DNA of 64,000 nucleotides from Platerodrilus igneus (GCA_036346225.1 JARFIW010000588.1:5647501-5711500); one strand, 5' to 3'; shown: positions 33,620 to 45,220, numbered from the stretch's first letter. Translations and numbers: made by a program. Notes: a model not told the origin generated them from the letters alone.

Positions 33620-34690
33620 ATGGATGTAACCCAAGATTTTGCTGGCATATTTAGCAAGATGGAGATGTGTATTTATTTAATTACAAACCATAACTTTTGC
33701 TTCAAGGGCGAGTACGAAGAAAACTGCAATATGATAGTTGACAACGATAAAACTGTGGGAATCGATTGTTTAACATTGCTAACAACCAATGCAAGAATTA
33801 AGATATACAACAAATTTGTGTGGCAGATAACAAGTCCTGGTGTTAATAAACAACTTGGCAATCATATACTAGATTTTTTACGTTGTCCAGATGTACGTTT
33901 AAGGGAAACTTTTGCATCTACTTTGGCCAAAGAGCATGGTATTACGCGATTGGAAGCGACAATATACAACTGTACAATTGAAAACTGTGTCAGTGCGGAA
34001 CAGGTCTATAATCCCTTAAAAGACTGTTTAATCTTATTGCAAGATAGTAAGTTATACTTCCTAAAGGCGCCAATGTACTCGGTACCACTTGCCAAAATGT
34101 GGAGTAAGCTATCGGACAAGCTACAAAATAGCTGCTGTTTAGTGTATAATAACCTACTACAGTACGTGTATTGGGAGAATGGTAATACAAAGAAATTGAC
34201 GGGCTTGCAAATTAAGTTGTCCGAAAAACCAAAGGAAAGGGAAAAATTGATAAAGTATGTGCTTTCGGCTTTTAGTTTTAACTATTTACCTGTAAATTAT
34301 TTAGAGGTAGTAGAGGAGGAAGACAGCCCAGATAAAATAAAAATCTTACACAAGTGCTACATTAAAGCAGGTAGTACATATTTTACACAATCTGCAACAC
34401 CATATTCTACAATTTCAAAAGAAATAGTAATTTCGGAATTGGGATTGATAGATACGCCTAACATTCGTCCAGAGGTTGTACGACAACGCGTAAATATTGG
34501 TAGTAACCTCTACCCGTTTACGCTAAAGGAAATTGCCCCATTATGCACGCCATTCGCTGTAAGTGGAAGAAAAAGACAGCTAAAATTAAAGGAAATGGAT
34601 GCAAAAAATGCGAAAGTTGGACTACATGGAAAACACTGCTACAATACGCAAACAATACAAAGATGTGTTATACAAAGAACATCTTATTAG
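33620..34690 (+). CDS. Mini-Polinton ORF1, 356 codons, unknown protein
   Basis: The ORF starts at an ATG 150 bases inside the left TIR. I do not recognise the protein with confidence. It has no signal peptide or membrane span. Visible patterns include VRLRETFASTLAKEHGITRL followed by EATIYNC, KMWSKLSDKLQ, and a Lys/Arg-rich end (SGRKRQLKLKEMD). An LR-x-E-xx-xY strand followed by a W..L..Q helix is loosely reminiscent of the region ahead of the exonuclease domain in Polinton and bidnavirus-type PolB, but this is a guess. The coding sense continues in ORF2 (+1 frame) with a 92-base overlap. This suggests a frameshift mutation, programmed shifting or a missed intron. Confidence 0.6.
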   Translation: MDVTQDFAGIFSKMEMCIYLITNHNFCFKGEYEENCNMIVDNDKTVGIDCLTLLTTNARIKIYNKFVWQITSPGVNKQLGNHILDFLRCPDVRLRETFASTLAKEHGITRLEATIYNCTIENCVSAEQVYNPLKDCLILLQDSKLYFLKAPMYSVPLAKMWSKLSDKLQNSCCLVYNNLLQYVYWENGNTKKLTGLQIKLSEKPKEREKLIKYVLSAFSFNYLPVNYLEVVEEEDSPDKIKILHKCYIKAGSTYFTQSATPYSTISKEIVISELGLIDTPNIRPEVVRQRVNIGSNLYPFTLKEIAPLCTPFAVSGRKRQLKLKEMDAKNAKVGLHGKHCYNTQTIQRCVIQRTSY

Positions 34691-35015
34691 AGAAAATGAT
34701 GAAGAATTAAAAGATTATTTTATGTGCCGATGGACTGACTTAGATATATTCAGGTTCTACAAGCTGTATGCATTTGTGGTTAGTAAGACATACTCTTTTA
34801 GTTATGTAGGCATCCTTGCGGAAAAGGATGGTACGAAATCCGTATACTTTTTAAAAGGTTATTGTAAAAGCATATTTATCAAAATGGCAGATAACATAGA
34901 CGAATTAAAGAATGCGGGTTTCGTAACCTTGGCGTACACCGCACGCAAAGGGGTTCCGCTAAACATTGTATATTTGCCTAGTAAAGAACCTTTCGGATCA
35001 TTTAAAATCCTATAA
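34599..35015 (+). CDS. Mini-Polinton ORF2, 138 codons, unknown
   Basis: It lies +1 relative to ORF1 and carries a compact predicted alpha/beta stretch (RWTDLDIFRFYKLYAFVVS, YVGILAEKDGTKSVYFLKGY, VTLAYTARKGVPLNIVYLP). The TLAYTARKG and IVYLPSK blocks look like a real folded protein, not a chance frame. It overlaps ORF3 by 50 bases, again with a +1 step. It is probably the middle part of the same original protein as ORF1. Confidence 0.55.
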   Translation: MQKMRKLDYMENTATIRKQYKDVLYKEHLIRENDEELKDYFMCRWTDLDIFRFYKLYAFVVSKTYSFSYVGILAEKDGTKSVYFLKGYCKSIFIKMADNIDELKNAGFVTLAYTARKGVPLNIVYLPSKEPFGSFKIL

Positions 35016-35415
35016 CAAACATATATTCCCAAAAGTGGTGGACATGCAACTACGCAACAGTGAGTGGGAGAATAAGGATTCCTTCCAATACCGACAAGAA
35101 GAAGTCGATGAAGCTAACAAGATACATATGCAGGATATAGCGGGAGAGCCGCGATTAAAAAATTGTCACAAGCCGCAAGAACTACACGAAGGAATGGATC
35201 TGGTTGTCGGTGGAATCAAACACTTTAAATATAGAGACAAAATTCGGTACATTTTACAATTTGAAAACCTAGACGGTCTCTATGTATGAAACTATTGGCT
35301 AGAAAAGGAGATAGAGGACTTGGGTGTCGATTTAAATTTTAAGCTGCGAATAAAATTAGATAAAATTAAAACCACTCCAAACAAACATAAAGATAGGACT
35401 GTTTTCTGTGTATAA
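34966..35415 (+). CDS. Mini-Polinton ORF3, C-terminal part, unknown
   Basis: The open frame (34966-35289) ends MDLVVGGIKHFKYRDKIRYI, ILQFENLDGLYV and a TGA. In the same frame beyond the stop the sequence still looks coding (NYWLEKEIEDLGVDLNFKLR, then KHKDRTVFCV and a stop near 35415). The G-I-x-x-x-x-x-R-x-K-x-RYIL ... GLYV-x-NYWL pattern resembles short domains seen beside virus-like replication genes of insect elements, but I cannot name it. An AATAAA at 35493-35498 could serve as a polyadenylation signal. Confidence 0.5.
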
Positions 35416-35661
35416 CTTTGTATTAATATTAAGTTTAAATGGCTCCATGCTTGGCATTAAATATTTTTAAATTTTGTTATGTATAATGTCAGAATAAAAA
35501 TTTTAGAATAGTATTACATTGTTCTTTATTTATAAAAGGCTACGACATCACCACGGTCTTGGAAAAGTAGCCGACACTAGGTAGCCGAGAGCATAGCGTC
35601 GTGGTGAACTTACCTATATGAAAAGTGACCTGAGTTGATCTTATGATCCTCCTTATGGGGA

Positions 35662-35884
35662 TTTCAATGCTTGGTACATAAGTATTGTGTATGATGAACG
35701 ACGAAAATAATGACAGATTTTATTGTGTTACGATCAAAGATGTATGCGACGAGGATTGTTAAGACTGTTATAGGGAATTCAATGTATGGTACAAAAATGA
35801 CCAGAATGGAACTTAGATTTTTCCATAAGAAAATACATGGGAAAATGGGTGATTTTGTTTTAGAAGTAACCTACCTAATCTACT
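35662..35884. repeat. Right terminal inverted repeat of the mini-Polinton
   Basis: The reverse complement begins AGTAGATTAGGTAGGTTAC and aligns with the left TIR through TTGGTACATAAGT. It is followed directly by the right CATTGA duplication. Confidence 0.9.
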
Positions 35885-35890
35885 CATTGA

Positions 35891-36646
35891 GTTTTTTTCA
35901 AAAGTTTTGAAAAAAATGTACAAGTAATTGTGAATCTTTAGCGCTTATAAGAATTGATATTATTTTGAAAAAGTAGTAGAATTAGAATCCGCGCAATACT
36001 TTTATACAAATTTTAATAAGTTTGATATTAGGTATAAGGGTACAATTCTCCCGAGGGTTGCTTCGATTTAAAAATTCCTAAAGATTTGGGTTTCCCAGAA
36101 AAATCTAGGTCGATATTATGCTTCATACCCTAACACACTTTGGACAACTTCCTAAAATCAGGAATGTGTCTTTTATAAGGGTGGTTTGATTTAAACAATT
36201 TCGACGGCTTTAAATTATTCTGGAAAATTCCGGGTTAAAGCAAATACCTCGGATAGCGAAAAAAAGGTTTTAAACATCGAGTTAAAATTAAATAAACAAA
36301 AAATTTAAAGGTTCGAGGCTTTAAAAGGTGTAACTCGGTAAGGGGTGGCTTGATTTAAACAATTCAAACAAGATTAGATGTTCAGAAAATTCTAGATCAG
36401 ACTAAAATGGCTAGTCGAAGAAAACTCTTACCTAGGTTAGGTATGAATGCAATGAGCAAAAACTTGGGGTACGGGGCTTTAACAGGGTGTAACTTTGTAA
36501 AGGGGTAGTCCGATTTTTAAAATTCTAACAGGGTTAGATCGCCCGGGAAATTAGACGCAAATCTGTCGGACATTGAGCATTACGAATGAAATGACGAATA
36601 CATGTAATAATCCTACAAATTTTCTATAGTTTTGAAAATATATCCA
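35891..36646. repeat. Degenerate tandem repeat array
   Basis: Blocks containing G(G/C)TTGATTTAAAnAATTC and a following (G/C)AGAAAATTCTAGRTC recur at about 36064, 36186, 36348 and 36508, giving spacings of 122, 162 and 160 bases. The last two units also share GGCTTTAAMAGGGTGTAACT and AAGGGGTRG. This is an old satellite-like array of about four units. No ORF is supported. Confidence 0.55.
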
Positions 36647-37303
36647 TTACAAATCTAAGAAATTTTCAGGCATAACAATTGTTAACGACAGAAAACAATA
36701 TTCGACGTGCATCTGAGACGAGTCGATAAGTTTTGGCAGCGACATTACTGGCCATTCTTCGCTACGACGCACAAACCAGGAAGGCCCTGCCCACCATAAT
36801 GGATGATGAACCAACTCTGAAACCAAAAGTCCACGTGAGGCACAATCCGCAGAGTTGCTCTGGGACTTAACATGAAACCACGAAGATGGAGGAATACGTT
36901 CTTGAATATGCGAAATGCGATTGCTAACAAATGTCTTCCACTTATGCGAGAAACACCGAATCCAAGACAAAACAACAATGTAATCTGATCACGCGAAAAT
37001 ACTACTAAACGATAAACTATCTGTACAAGTATTTTTGACGATATCTACTAAATCTACTAAAAGTACGGCAGCACACAATTCGAGACATGACAATGAAACG
37101 CGATTAGTAGGAGCAACCTTCGATTTTGCGCATTCTAATGACATGACAATATTACCTTCTAAATCGAACGAACGAAAATAAACGATAGCTGCATACCGGG
37201 CTTCAGAAGCATCACAGAACCCATGTAACTCCACCTTTTTAAAATTATTACATACGATGCGACGTGAAATCTCAATATTCGAAACCGTTGGCAATTCGCC
37301 CAA
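36647..37303 (-). pseudogene. BEL/Pao-1 RNase H (Pao retrotransposon peptidase region)
   Basis: Two adjoining frames encode VELHGFCDASEARYAAIVYF (first catalytic Asp), then SKVAPTNRVSLSCLELCAAV. After a break near 36985 they continue with HKWKTFVSNRISHIQERI and QSNSADCASRGLLVSEL, the well-conserved end of this BEL/Pao domain, and LWWAGPSW. These blocks are very similar to the corresponding region of BEL/Pao-2 at 55038-55475, although the two elements differ in sequence. Confidence 0.85.
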
Positions 37304-37468
37304 ATAATGTTTTCATTTTTGTACGACCTCCAATGGCGGCTCTTGGTCCCAACCGAAGCCTAAAAGCCAAAGAGCTTGAACTAAACGTTTAGCGAAAAGT
37401 ACTAAAAGCGCTATCAAACCGAGAGGATCAACAATTTTTGCGATAGCTGACAAAATATTACGCTTAGT

Positions 37469-38420
37469 TTAAATGAGCTCTTCAGCGTTTAAGTTGTATA
37501 AAAATACACCTGTAAGAGCCCGCCAAGAAAGGCCCAAAATTTTTATTGAACCACTATCTTCATCTTGAAATGTAATGGCTTCCGAACTAGATAGGGACTC
37601 CTTCAAGTTGAATATCACTTCCGGGCAATTAATATTCCATTTTCTTAATTGAAAACCGTCACTAGTGCAAAGACTATTCAACTCACCAATTAATTGATTA
37701 GCAGTTTCAATCGAATTGCATCCAGTGACTAAATCATCAACATAGGTATCGCTCGCCAATACCGATGACGCGAAAGGAAAATTAATCGATTTTAGCCCTG
37801 AAAATTCTTGAAAAGTACACAATGCCAAAAAGGCGACGACGAAACTCAATAAGTCACAGTATTTAACTTAAAGTTCATAATAGAATCCGGCGGGGAAAAT
37901 CTCCAGACGACACTTTGATAATTACGATGAATATTTTTAACCAAAATCAGGCGATATATTTGTTTAATATCAGCTGTAATTACGATAGGATATACACGCA
38001 AGTGCAATAACAAAACTGCAATGTTTTTCTGCAGAGCAGGGCCAATAGCCAAACTATCATTTAACAAATTTCTAAATTGATCCTGATACGAAGCATCGAA
38101 AACCACACGCAATTTGGTGGTAGTGCTATCACGCTTATGCACAGCATGTTGGGGAATGTAAACATCCTCTCATGAACCGACGAATTTTCAGGCGAATCCA
38201 CTTGAGCCGTGTGACTGCTTTTCAAATAATCCTCCATAAATTTTTTACAATTTGAATACAATTTAGGATTTTTTAGCAAACGACGTTCTAATGACAAAAA
38301 TCTATTAATAGCAATCGATCTCGTAGCCACGAATGAGGGTTCAGAAATTTTAAAGGGCAAGGACACTACAAAACGACCGTTCTTTGTTACGTCTATAATT
38401 TTCCACAAATTCCTTTTCAC
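37469..38420 (-). pseudogene. BEL/Pao-1 reverse transcriptase
   Basis: The order is FVVSLPFKISEPSFVATRS, RLLKNPKLYSNCKKFMEDYL, then STTTKLRVVFDASYQDQFRN, DIKQIYRLILVKNIHRNYQS, LNTVTYGV-like text and the catalytic box SDTYVDDLVTGCNSIE near 37730. LGLSWRALTGVFLY then marks the thumb. Frame changes at about 38140 and 37850 make it inactive. Confidence 0.85.
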
Positions 38421-38639
38421 ACTTCTTCTTCAGGAGAAACGTGTTTCTTGAAGGGAATATTTTCTAATTCCCAAAATCGACGAATGTCGCTGTCTAAAGG
38501 CTCAACGAAAGCACACAACGACGTAACAGGTTATCCGTGGAAACGACCTTTCCCGTTAAAACCCAACCAAAGGTTGTTTTAATAGCAACTGGCTCGTTAG
38601 CACCACCTCAACGAGATTCGTTCATCAAAACCTGAGCAA

Positions 38640-39180
38640 AGATTTCAGCTCCGAGTAGCATGTTAACGTTTCCAGGAATATTAAAATTAGGATCATCTAA
38701 GGCCAAACCTCAAGTATGCGACCATTCCTTGACCCCTATAAACGATGAAGGTAATTGATTACAAATGTTAGGTAAAATATAACAATCAATGTCATATGCT
38801 GGAGACCTTGCTCCCGAGGGGCTGCACGATACTGTACCAGACACCAACGACGAATTCAAGTCAAGTTCTTGAACAGTGACATTGGCTCTCCGTTTCTTTA
38901 AACCTAATTTCTGACGGCACCTTTCAGTCATAAAACCTTCCATGGATCCGTTATCTAAAATTATGCGAACAGGTTGCAATTTTCCTGTATAATTGAGCAC
39001 CGACACCATTGCAGTAGCTAACAGCTTGGTTGTATGTTCTAATGACGTCGAAATTAACGAACTAGTGGCAGGTTGTTCATGCACAACCGCCAACGACAGA
39101 TTGTCTTCACTAGGTCTACTGGTAGAAGTAAGTCTAGGCGCCGCTCTCCGAGGAGACGCTGACCTTTGACGATGAGTTTG
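38640..39180 (-). pseudogene. BEL/Pao-1 aspartic protease (DUF1758-like)
   Basis: The frame 39279-38710 includes LLATAMVSVLNYTGKLQPVR followed by IILDNGSMEGFMTERCRQKL, where D-N-G-S stands at the retropepsin DSGS/DTGS position. The substitution at the second residue may weaken it or may be natural in this family. It continues to CYILPNICNQLPSSFIGVKE, typical of BEL/Pao proteases. Confidence 0.75.
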
Positions 39181-39184
39181 TTTT

Positions 39185-40240
39185 CTAATACACAGGTTTA
39201 TCGAGAAACTGCTTACATCTATAAATAGGATGCACAGCTTGACACAGACTACAATTTTTACCATCATTGGTGGTACCAACTAAAGAAGTTTTAACCAAAG
39301 TGCTAACGAACTTTCCTTTTCCTCTTTGTTTCACGGAATCTCGAGATTTTAAGCATGTTCCTGAAGCAATGTCATTTATTTCCAACACTTTACATTGCTT
39401 TTCAATGTACGACCTTAAATCTTTGAACGAGGGAATCTTGTCACTATTTTCTAATTCGAAACGCCTTAAAACATTTGTATCTAATTTTTTCGATAACAGA
39501 TTAAACAACATGACATCTAATATATCTATTTCCATCTGCTTTACGTGAATATATTTTCATTAAAACAACTAATTAATTGCCACAGTTCCGTGTGCGAGTC
39601 TGAGGCACTTACCTTAGAGCATTTTTCGAAAGCATTAAAATATGTCGAAAGTAATATCCTCTTGGACTGAAAACGATTAGTAATGATATTATAGGCTTCG
39701 TCATATGCACAATCGTTTAATGGCAAATGTTTTATTAACGCACGCGACGAATCATCTGGTGCATCTACGAGATAGCAAAATTTTTCCACAGAGGACAAAC
39801 GACGTTATCATGAATCAATCGCTTATAAATTGCATGACAACTTTCAAAGCCCGAAATACAACCTGAGAACTGCGGGACTGATAGGTGTTTCAAGCAAATA
39901 CCATTATTTTTGCCAAACGATTATTTATATTTTCCAACTGCGGCTTATTTTCTACGAGATCTAATACACATTGTTCAGCGATAATACGAATATCTAATAG
40001 ATAATCATCGATTTTCACCCCAAAGAGCCGAGAATTTGTCTAATTGTTCACTTTCTTCATCAAAGAAAATATCCTTGCAAAAAACTTGAAATGAGTTTCA
40101 ATTTGCTTGGCATTTTGAATCGATGCTCTAATTATAGCAATCGTTGCATTTTCCGGTTTATTAATCTTACTGTATATATGATCCAACCGTTTTACTACAA
40201 ATCTAGCTTCAAGAATAGCTTTATCAATTGATATAACCAT
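39185..40240 (-). pseudogene. BEL/Pao-1 gag
   Basis: Separate frames make up one decayed gag: an N-terminal helical part (40240-40040, LDHIYSKINKPENATIAI), a DUF1759-like core (39798-39541, MSSVEKFCYLVDAPDDSSRA and AYNIITNRF), and a C-terminal part with a zinc knuckle (39535-39185, LLSKKLDTNVLRRFELEN, PSFKDLRSYIEKQCKVLE and CSLCQAVHPIYRCKQF). The order and spacing match BEL/Pao gag. Confidence 0.8.
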
Positions 40241-40398
40241 ATTTGATTAATGAACGACAATAAATTAACGTAAAAACAATGCATACTTCAATACGCTACG
40301 ACCACTAATTAATCTACGAAATTAAATTATTAATCGACAAATGCAACTAATTACAATTCTCGCTCGACAAAACGTTTAATGTTTTAAAATAATCCTTT

Positions 40399-40917
40399 TG
40401 TTATACTATCCAATAAGTTGGATGACCCGAGTGATGCATCAAACTTTGGTCGACGAAAATAAGGTAAGAATTTAAAATACAACCCTCATAAATATAGTAG
40501 GTATCCGAAATTTCTACAAAGTTTACCTAAAGTACACCGACCGACCATTAATCCTTGCGACAAAGAAAAAGGGATGTATTATAAATCTACCGTTATACCC
40601 AAATATTTCTACTATTAAATGTGCGAACAAGTTGTTAGCCTCTTTGCAACACGTCCAAACATTGTAACAATTTTATTTTCTGCCAATATTTTCACAGATA
40701 TCTAACTTATTTAATTTATTAATAACCAACTTAAGTATAATAATGCTGCACAATCTACGAAATATATATAATATATTGTTGAAAACAATATTAGCTTTCG
40801 AATTGAAAGTGCAAAATTTTAAATTACGCGGTGACAAAAGATACCCTTTGTTAGTGTCACCATAAAGTTCCCTCCATTAGATGATTATGATATTGAGCTT
40901 GTTGTCAGGTGGCAACA
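40399..40917 (-). repeat. Probable 5' LTR of BEL/Pao-1
   Basis: On the minus strand it starts TGTTGCCACCTGACAACAAG and ends GATAGTATAACA (519 bases), 158 bases upstream of gag. TGTT...AACA ends match the style of the BEL/Pao-2 LTRs. There is no second copy to confirm the borders and no clear primer-binding site. Confidence 0.5.
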
Positions 40918-42732
40918 CACGTCATCTTATCACTTCCAACTGAGCTGTCGTTAGAGTAGGTCAATTGTTCCTTAAATCAAGGATCATGACGTTGTTGCAG
41001 TCCAGGTGTTGGAAGCACAGAAAGATTAAAATTGTTTTTTTGAAATGGTATCGTCTCGGCGACGCGCATTTTTATGGCCATACTTGCTGGAATTAGCTCG
41101 CAATTGACGAGACGTTAAAGTGTTTGAATGGTCTTAGACTAACAGTAAGTATTACTGAGTTTAGAACCATACTAAATTGATACTTTTAGTGCAATCTAGG
41201 ATAATTTGTACATCTTAGCTTTTGAAATTTAAGAAATATATCTAATTTATTTGGACACGAAATGAAAATTTATTAGTAACGATGTGAAGTTTAACCTTGT
41301 ACGAAAGTCCAATTGGCGTGCTTCAATTGTTTAATGTGGACGCCGTGATGGCGTGTAGGATTTTCAGTATGCAGTTGATTGGTTTGTATGGATTTGGAGA
41401 TTCCTAAATTCTTAGTTGCTGAAACCAGAGGATTATAAATTATAATTTCGAGTATGGTCCTTATACCTAGCAATCACTTTATCATCGGATTGACATCTGG
41501 TACGTAATTTGTTTTCTTATACGTCAGCTGTAGCATTGGATATAGCAGACAAATAATTTTTTGTTTGATCACGTGATAATATTCAAGTTCATTAAGTGAA
41601 TGATAAACAAGTTATTTCTAAATTAGGCAACAGGAACCTTTAAAATTTCACTTTAAATCTTTTTATTAATACTATTAATATACGGTAGATGTCGCTATGA
41701 AGACAGGAAAGGTTAAGTTCTATATTTAATGAAAATTGATTTGATTATTTGAAACATAATTTATTCAAATCTTAGAGAATTAAATTGTTAAACTTTACAT
41801 TGCACTAGTTATTTAAGTGGAATATTTTTGCCATAAAATGTGAGGTTACAGTAGTGCTACTCAAACCAACAGAAGTTGTAATATAAAGTTAAACATTCAA
41901 AAAACTCATACTCAATCATTTGAAGATAAATTTTGTTAGACCTTGCTAATATAAAATTATTATATTTTATTTGTGAGAAATACTGATATTATCAAGTACA
42001 TATGTACATATCTTTCCATGATTTTATTTAATCAAACTTATTTAAAGAAGATGTCTTGTAAATAATTTACTTGCAACTGAAGGAATAGATTTTTATTCGG
42101 TCAAGACTATGATTATTAATTGGAACGAATGAGGATTGATTCGAATTAATCATTAATTTTGGATATTAAGGCACAAACAGTGCTATCTTTGTTTTAATCT
42201 GTTTACAGGTGTAGCAGTGCATCTATAGAGGTCAATATCGAGCCATAAGGTAAGAAACTTTAGGAATTGTGTTTCAGTAATATATTGTATAGCGGTAATT
42301 GAGTAAAGGTTTCCGCATTCGCCTTATACAAGAGACTTAAGTAAGGTCTTCTTCGTATACAAAAATTCGGTGGCGCCATATTCTTTACATTTATTTGGTC
42401 GCAGTTCAACCCCGATCCACAGCTCATGTTCTACCCAGAGCAAATAGCTCGACTAGCCGCTTAGCCTTTAGAGGTTTCCTCATCTACGAGCCATTTTCCA
42501 CCGAAACTTGCCGTGGGCTCTTTACACTTTCTAGGAAATCCTCGTCAAACATCCTTGTGCCTTTCAGCTGATCACATAGGAGTAAAAACCTAATAAATAA
42601 ACCCCTTTAGTAAGGCAAAACGTAATAACATATCAAAACTACGACAAAAATAAAATTAAAAGTATTAATGAAGAACGACAAGAATAGGAACTAATTAATT
42701 AATCAAATAATCCGGCTTAAATAGGTCATTTT
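40918..42732. other. No gene recognised
   Basis: AT-rich intergenic or intronic sequence. Short ORFs (for example 41291-41473 minus) lack any recognisable pattern. A GC-richer patch at 42360-42560 is not identified. Confidence 0.45.
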
Positions 42733-43126
42733 TGTTAACGCGCGAAAGGTCTTATAATTTTCTATATCGACTTACCTCAGGTGTATTCTATTGTTCTATA
42801 AGTGACTTTCTACTCTTCAACGAATGGACTGTATGGCTATTTATTGGACTTGTTACGTACGCACTATCACTGTGCTTTTTAAGGGTTTATTGATAAAATC
42901 ACATTCAGAGACACTAATGACTTAACTCACTTTACTGAACCAACAAACGTTTCTCTTCGATGTCTATGAGCAGGTGTCTGTCACTACCCCTTTTTTCAGC
43001 TTAATTTCCACAGGCACAAAGGAGGTTTATGACAGGATATAACGGGATAAGGAATGACAGCTTTGCTATTTGATTTACAACTACGAATTTACAACGACTT
43101 AAAATTAACCACGACAACGTGCAACA
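42733..43126 (+). repeat. Dispersed ~390-bp repeat, copy 2 (LTR-like)
   Basis: Second copy of the repeat at 32730-33122, in the same orientation. It starts TGTTAACGCGCGA and ends ACGTGCAACA, so it has LTR-like TGTT/AACA ends. No target duplication is visible. Confidence 0.6.
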
Positions 43127-43794
43127 AAGGGATCAAACACTAGTCATATCCTGTCACAGACTGAAACATTAATAAATGTAAACTGGAATTCCTTTGCAAA
43201 TTGCTGCAATTCGAACACTATTAATGATAAATAGTTTATTAATTAGAAAACCTATTAACTACTAGTATAATAATGAGCAATTTAAGAAGCTCATTCTTAG
43301 TAAAGTTGAAATGTCTTTACTAGCAAAAATTCATAATTGATTTCATATACTATATAACCTGAAAGGAAGCAGAGGCGAATCAGTTGATTTTTTCTAGTTG
43401 TCGTGTATTCACTTTTTAATGTGCTTGTCGACCCCAAGAATTTTAATGGTAAATTACTCATTTTCTATAATTTATTGCGTGATTCATTTTAATCTATATA
43501 CTTTATTAAAAATTGAACAAGAATTTACCATTAATTTTGATATAGAATTAAGCCCTACAGAGTTAGAGCCACTCAACTTTAACTGCCTTATTTATAGATA
43601 TTTTCTAAACCTGCAATGGATGATCTAGAATTTTTGTGAGGTAGTTGTATATTAAAAATAGGACTTTATCATATGAATCTGATAATAATCACTCCTGTAG
43701 TTTTTCAGAAAGAATTATTTTGTATATCCAACCTAGCAGTCTTCCGAAAATTAAAGCAAGTCAATGCTATTCTAAAGCGTTATGTAACATTAAA
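43127..43794. other. No feature seen
   Basis: AT-rich sequence. A 76-codon plus frame at 43398 is unsupported. Confidence 0.45.
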
Positions 43795-44012
43795 CTAAGA
43801 TGGAAGTAGAAAAGACAGATAAAGCATACAAACTAATTAGAATCAATTTTAGGGATATAAAACCGTATAGCCAAAATATAAGGGACGCGAGAGGAAATGT
43901 CATTATAGAAAATGTAGAGAAAGTGGGTTGATGGTAAGAATATATAGGGAATTTATATGCAGGAGAGGAACTAACTACATTAGAACAGGAATCAGACATT
44001 GAAAATAATGAC

Positions 44013-45129
44013 TTGGGATATCCTATACTTAGAGATGAGTTTGAATTAGCACTAAAGGGTATGAAAAATGGTAAGGCGCTGAGTACAGATAAGGTGCAAG
44101 CAGAAACTCTAAAAGCCGCTGGACAAGCAGTAACAGAACGTCTCTTCCAACTTGTAAGCTATATGTATGAGACAGGTGAGATACCCAAAGATTTCAAACG
44201 TAACATCATAGTAACTATACCAAAAAAGAAAGACGCGGATGGATGTGAAAATTTTCGAACAATAAGTTTGACAGCACACGCATCAATAATATTAACTAGA
44301 ATTGTACAAAGACGAATGGAAAAACGAGCTGAAGAAATACTAGGAGAAGACTAATTTGGGTTTAGGCGAAACATGGGAACACAGGAGGCTATTTTAGCTC
44401 TGAGAGTGATAATAGAGAAAACAATAGAAGGGAAAAGCGTGTATATAAAGTTTGTATATCTGGAAAAAGCATTCGACAATGTAAAATGAAAAAAAATGTT
44501 CGAAGTACTCACAAAAATTGGAATGAGCTATAGTGATAGACGAATAGTACATGGCTTATACAAAAAAAGACAGCAGTAATAGAGTTAGAGCAGGAACGTA
44601 GAGAAGTAAAATTAAGAAATAGGTGAGACAAGGATGTACCCTATCCCCATTAATTTTTAACTTGTACATTGAAGAGGCAATGAATACTGTCAAATGCAGG
44701 AAGACATTTGGAATTACTATGCAGGGACAAAAAATTGATATCCTTAGATTTGCAGATGATATAGCGGTATTAGCGTCTAGCAAGGAAGAGTTAGAAGCTG
44801 CTCTTAATGAAATTGAAATGGTTCTAACAGAGAGATTCGGTATGAAAATTAACAAAAATAGAACTAATGTACTAATATGCAAAGGAGAGGAAAATAAATC
44901 AAAAATAACAATACAAGTAGGTAACGAGAACTTACAAGAGATTAAGAATTTCTGCTACCTAAGAAGCCAAATAACGCAAGATGGGAAAAGCACAAAAGAT
45001 ATAAAACAAAGATTAGCACAAGGTCGTGCCACATTTAACAAGAAAAAGCAACTACTGTGTTCAGAGACGACAAACATAGAAACAAGGATGAGATTGCTTA
45101 AAACATATGTGTGGAGCACAGCACTATAG
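44013..45129 (+). pseudogene. LINE-C reverse transcriptase, first copy
   Basis: Frame 44013-44354 has YPILRDEFELALKGMKNGKA-like fingers and TIPKKKDADGCENFRTISL. After frame changes around 44354-44620, frame 44623-45129 continues with RQGCTLSPLIFNLYIEEAMN, the catalytic box ILRFADDIAVLASS, YGMKI-equivalent FGMKINKNRTNVLIC, FCYLRSQITQDG and LLKTYVWSTAL with a stop. Confidence 0.82.
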
Positions 45130-45220
45130 GGCTGTGAAGCCTGGACAGTAGGAGAAGCAAGACAAGAAAAAGGTAAAAAGTACTAAAAACGGCAGGGAGA
45201 GAGGGAAATATGTAGAAAAC

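Larger units (their letters stand above)
33255..35884. mobile_element. Mini-Polinton/Maverick-like DNA element with long TIRs and 6-bp TSD
   Basis: Terminal inverted repeats of about 215-223 bases (33255-33469 and 35662-35884) start AGTAGATTAGGTAG at both ends. The hexamer CATTGA flanks both sides exactly (33249-33254 and 35885-35890). TIRs starting AG and a 6-bp target duplication are the published signature of Polinton/Maverick elements, which are normally 15-20 kb and encode PolB, integrase, ATPase, protease and capsids. This one is only 2.63 kb with a single coding stretch, so it is a deletion derivative or a separate small relative. The TIRs differ by under about 10% by eye. Confidence 0.82.
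36647..40917 (-). mobile_element. BEL/Pao element 1: 5' LTR, gag, protease, RT, RNase H; integrase and 3' LTR missing
   Basis: The minus strand runs from LTR (40399-40917), gag (40240-39185) and protease (39100-38640) to reverse transcriptase (38420-37469) and RNase H (37303-36650), then stops. The protein types (DUF1759-like gag, DUF1758-like protease, Pao-type reverse transcriptase) identify BEL/Pao. The sequence below 36647 is the tandem repeat array, so the 3' third is deleted. Confidence 0.82.
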
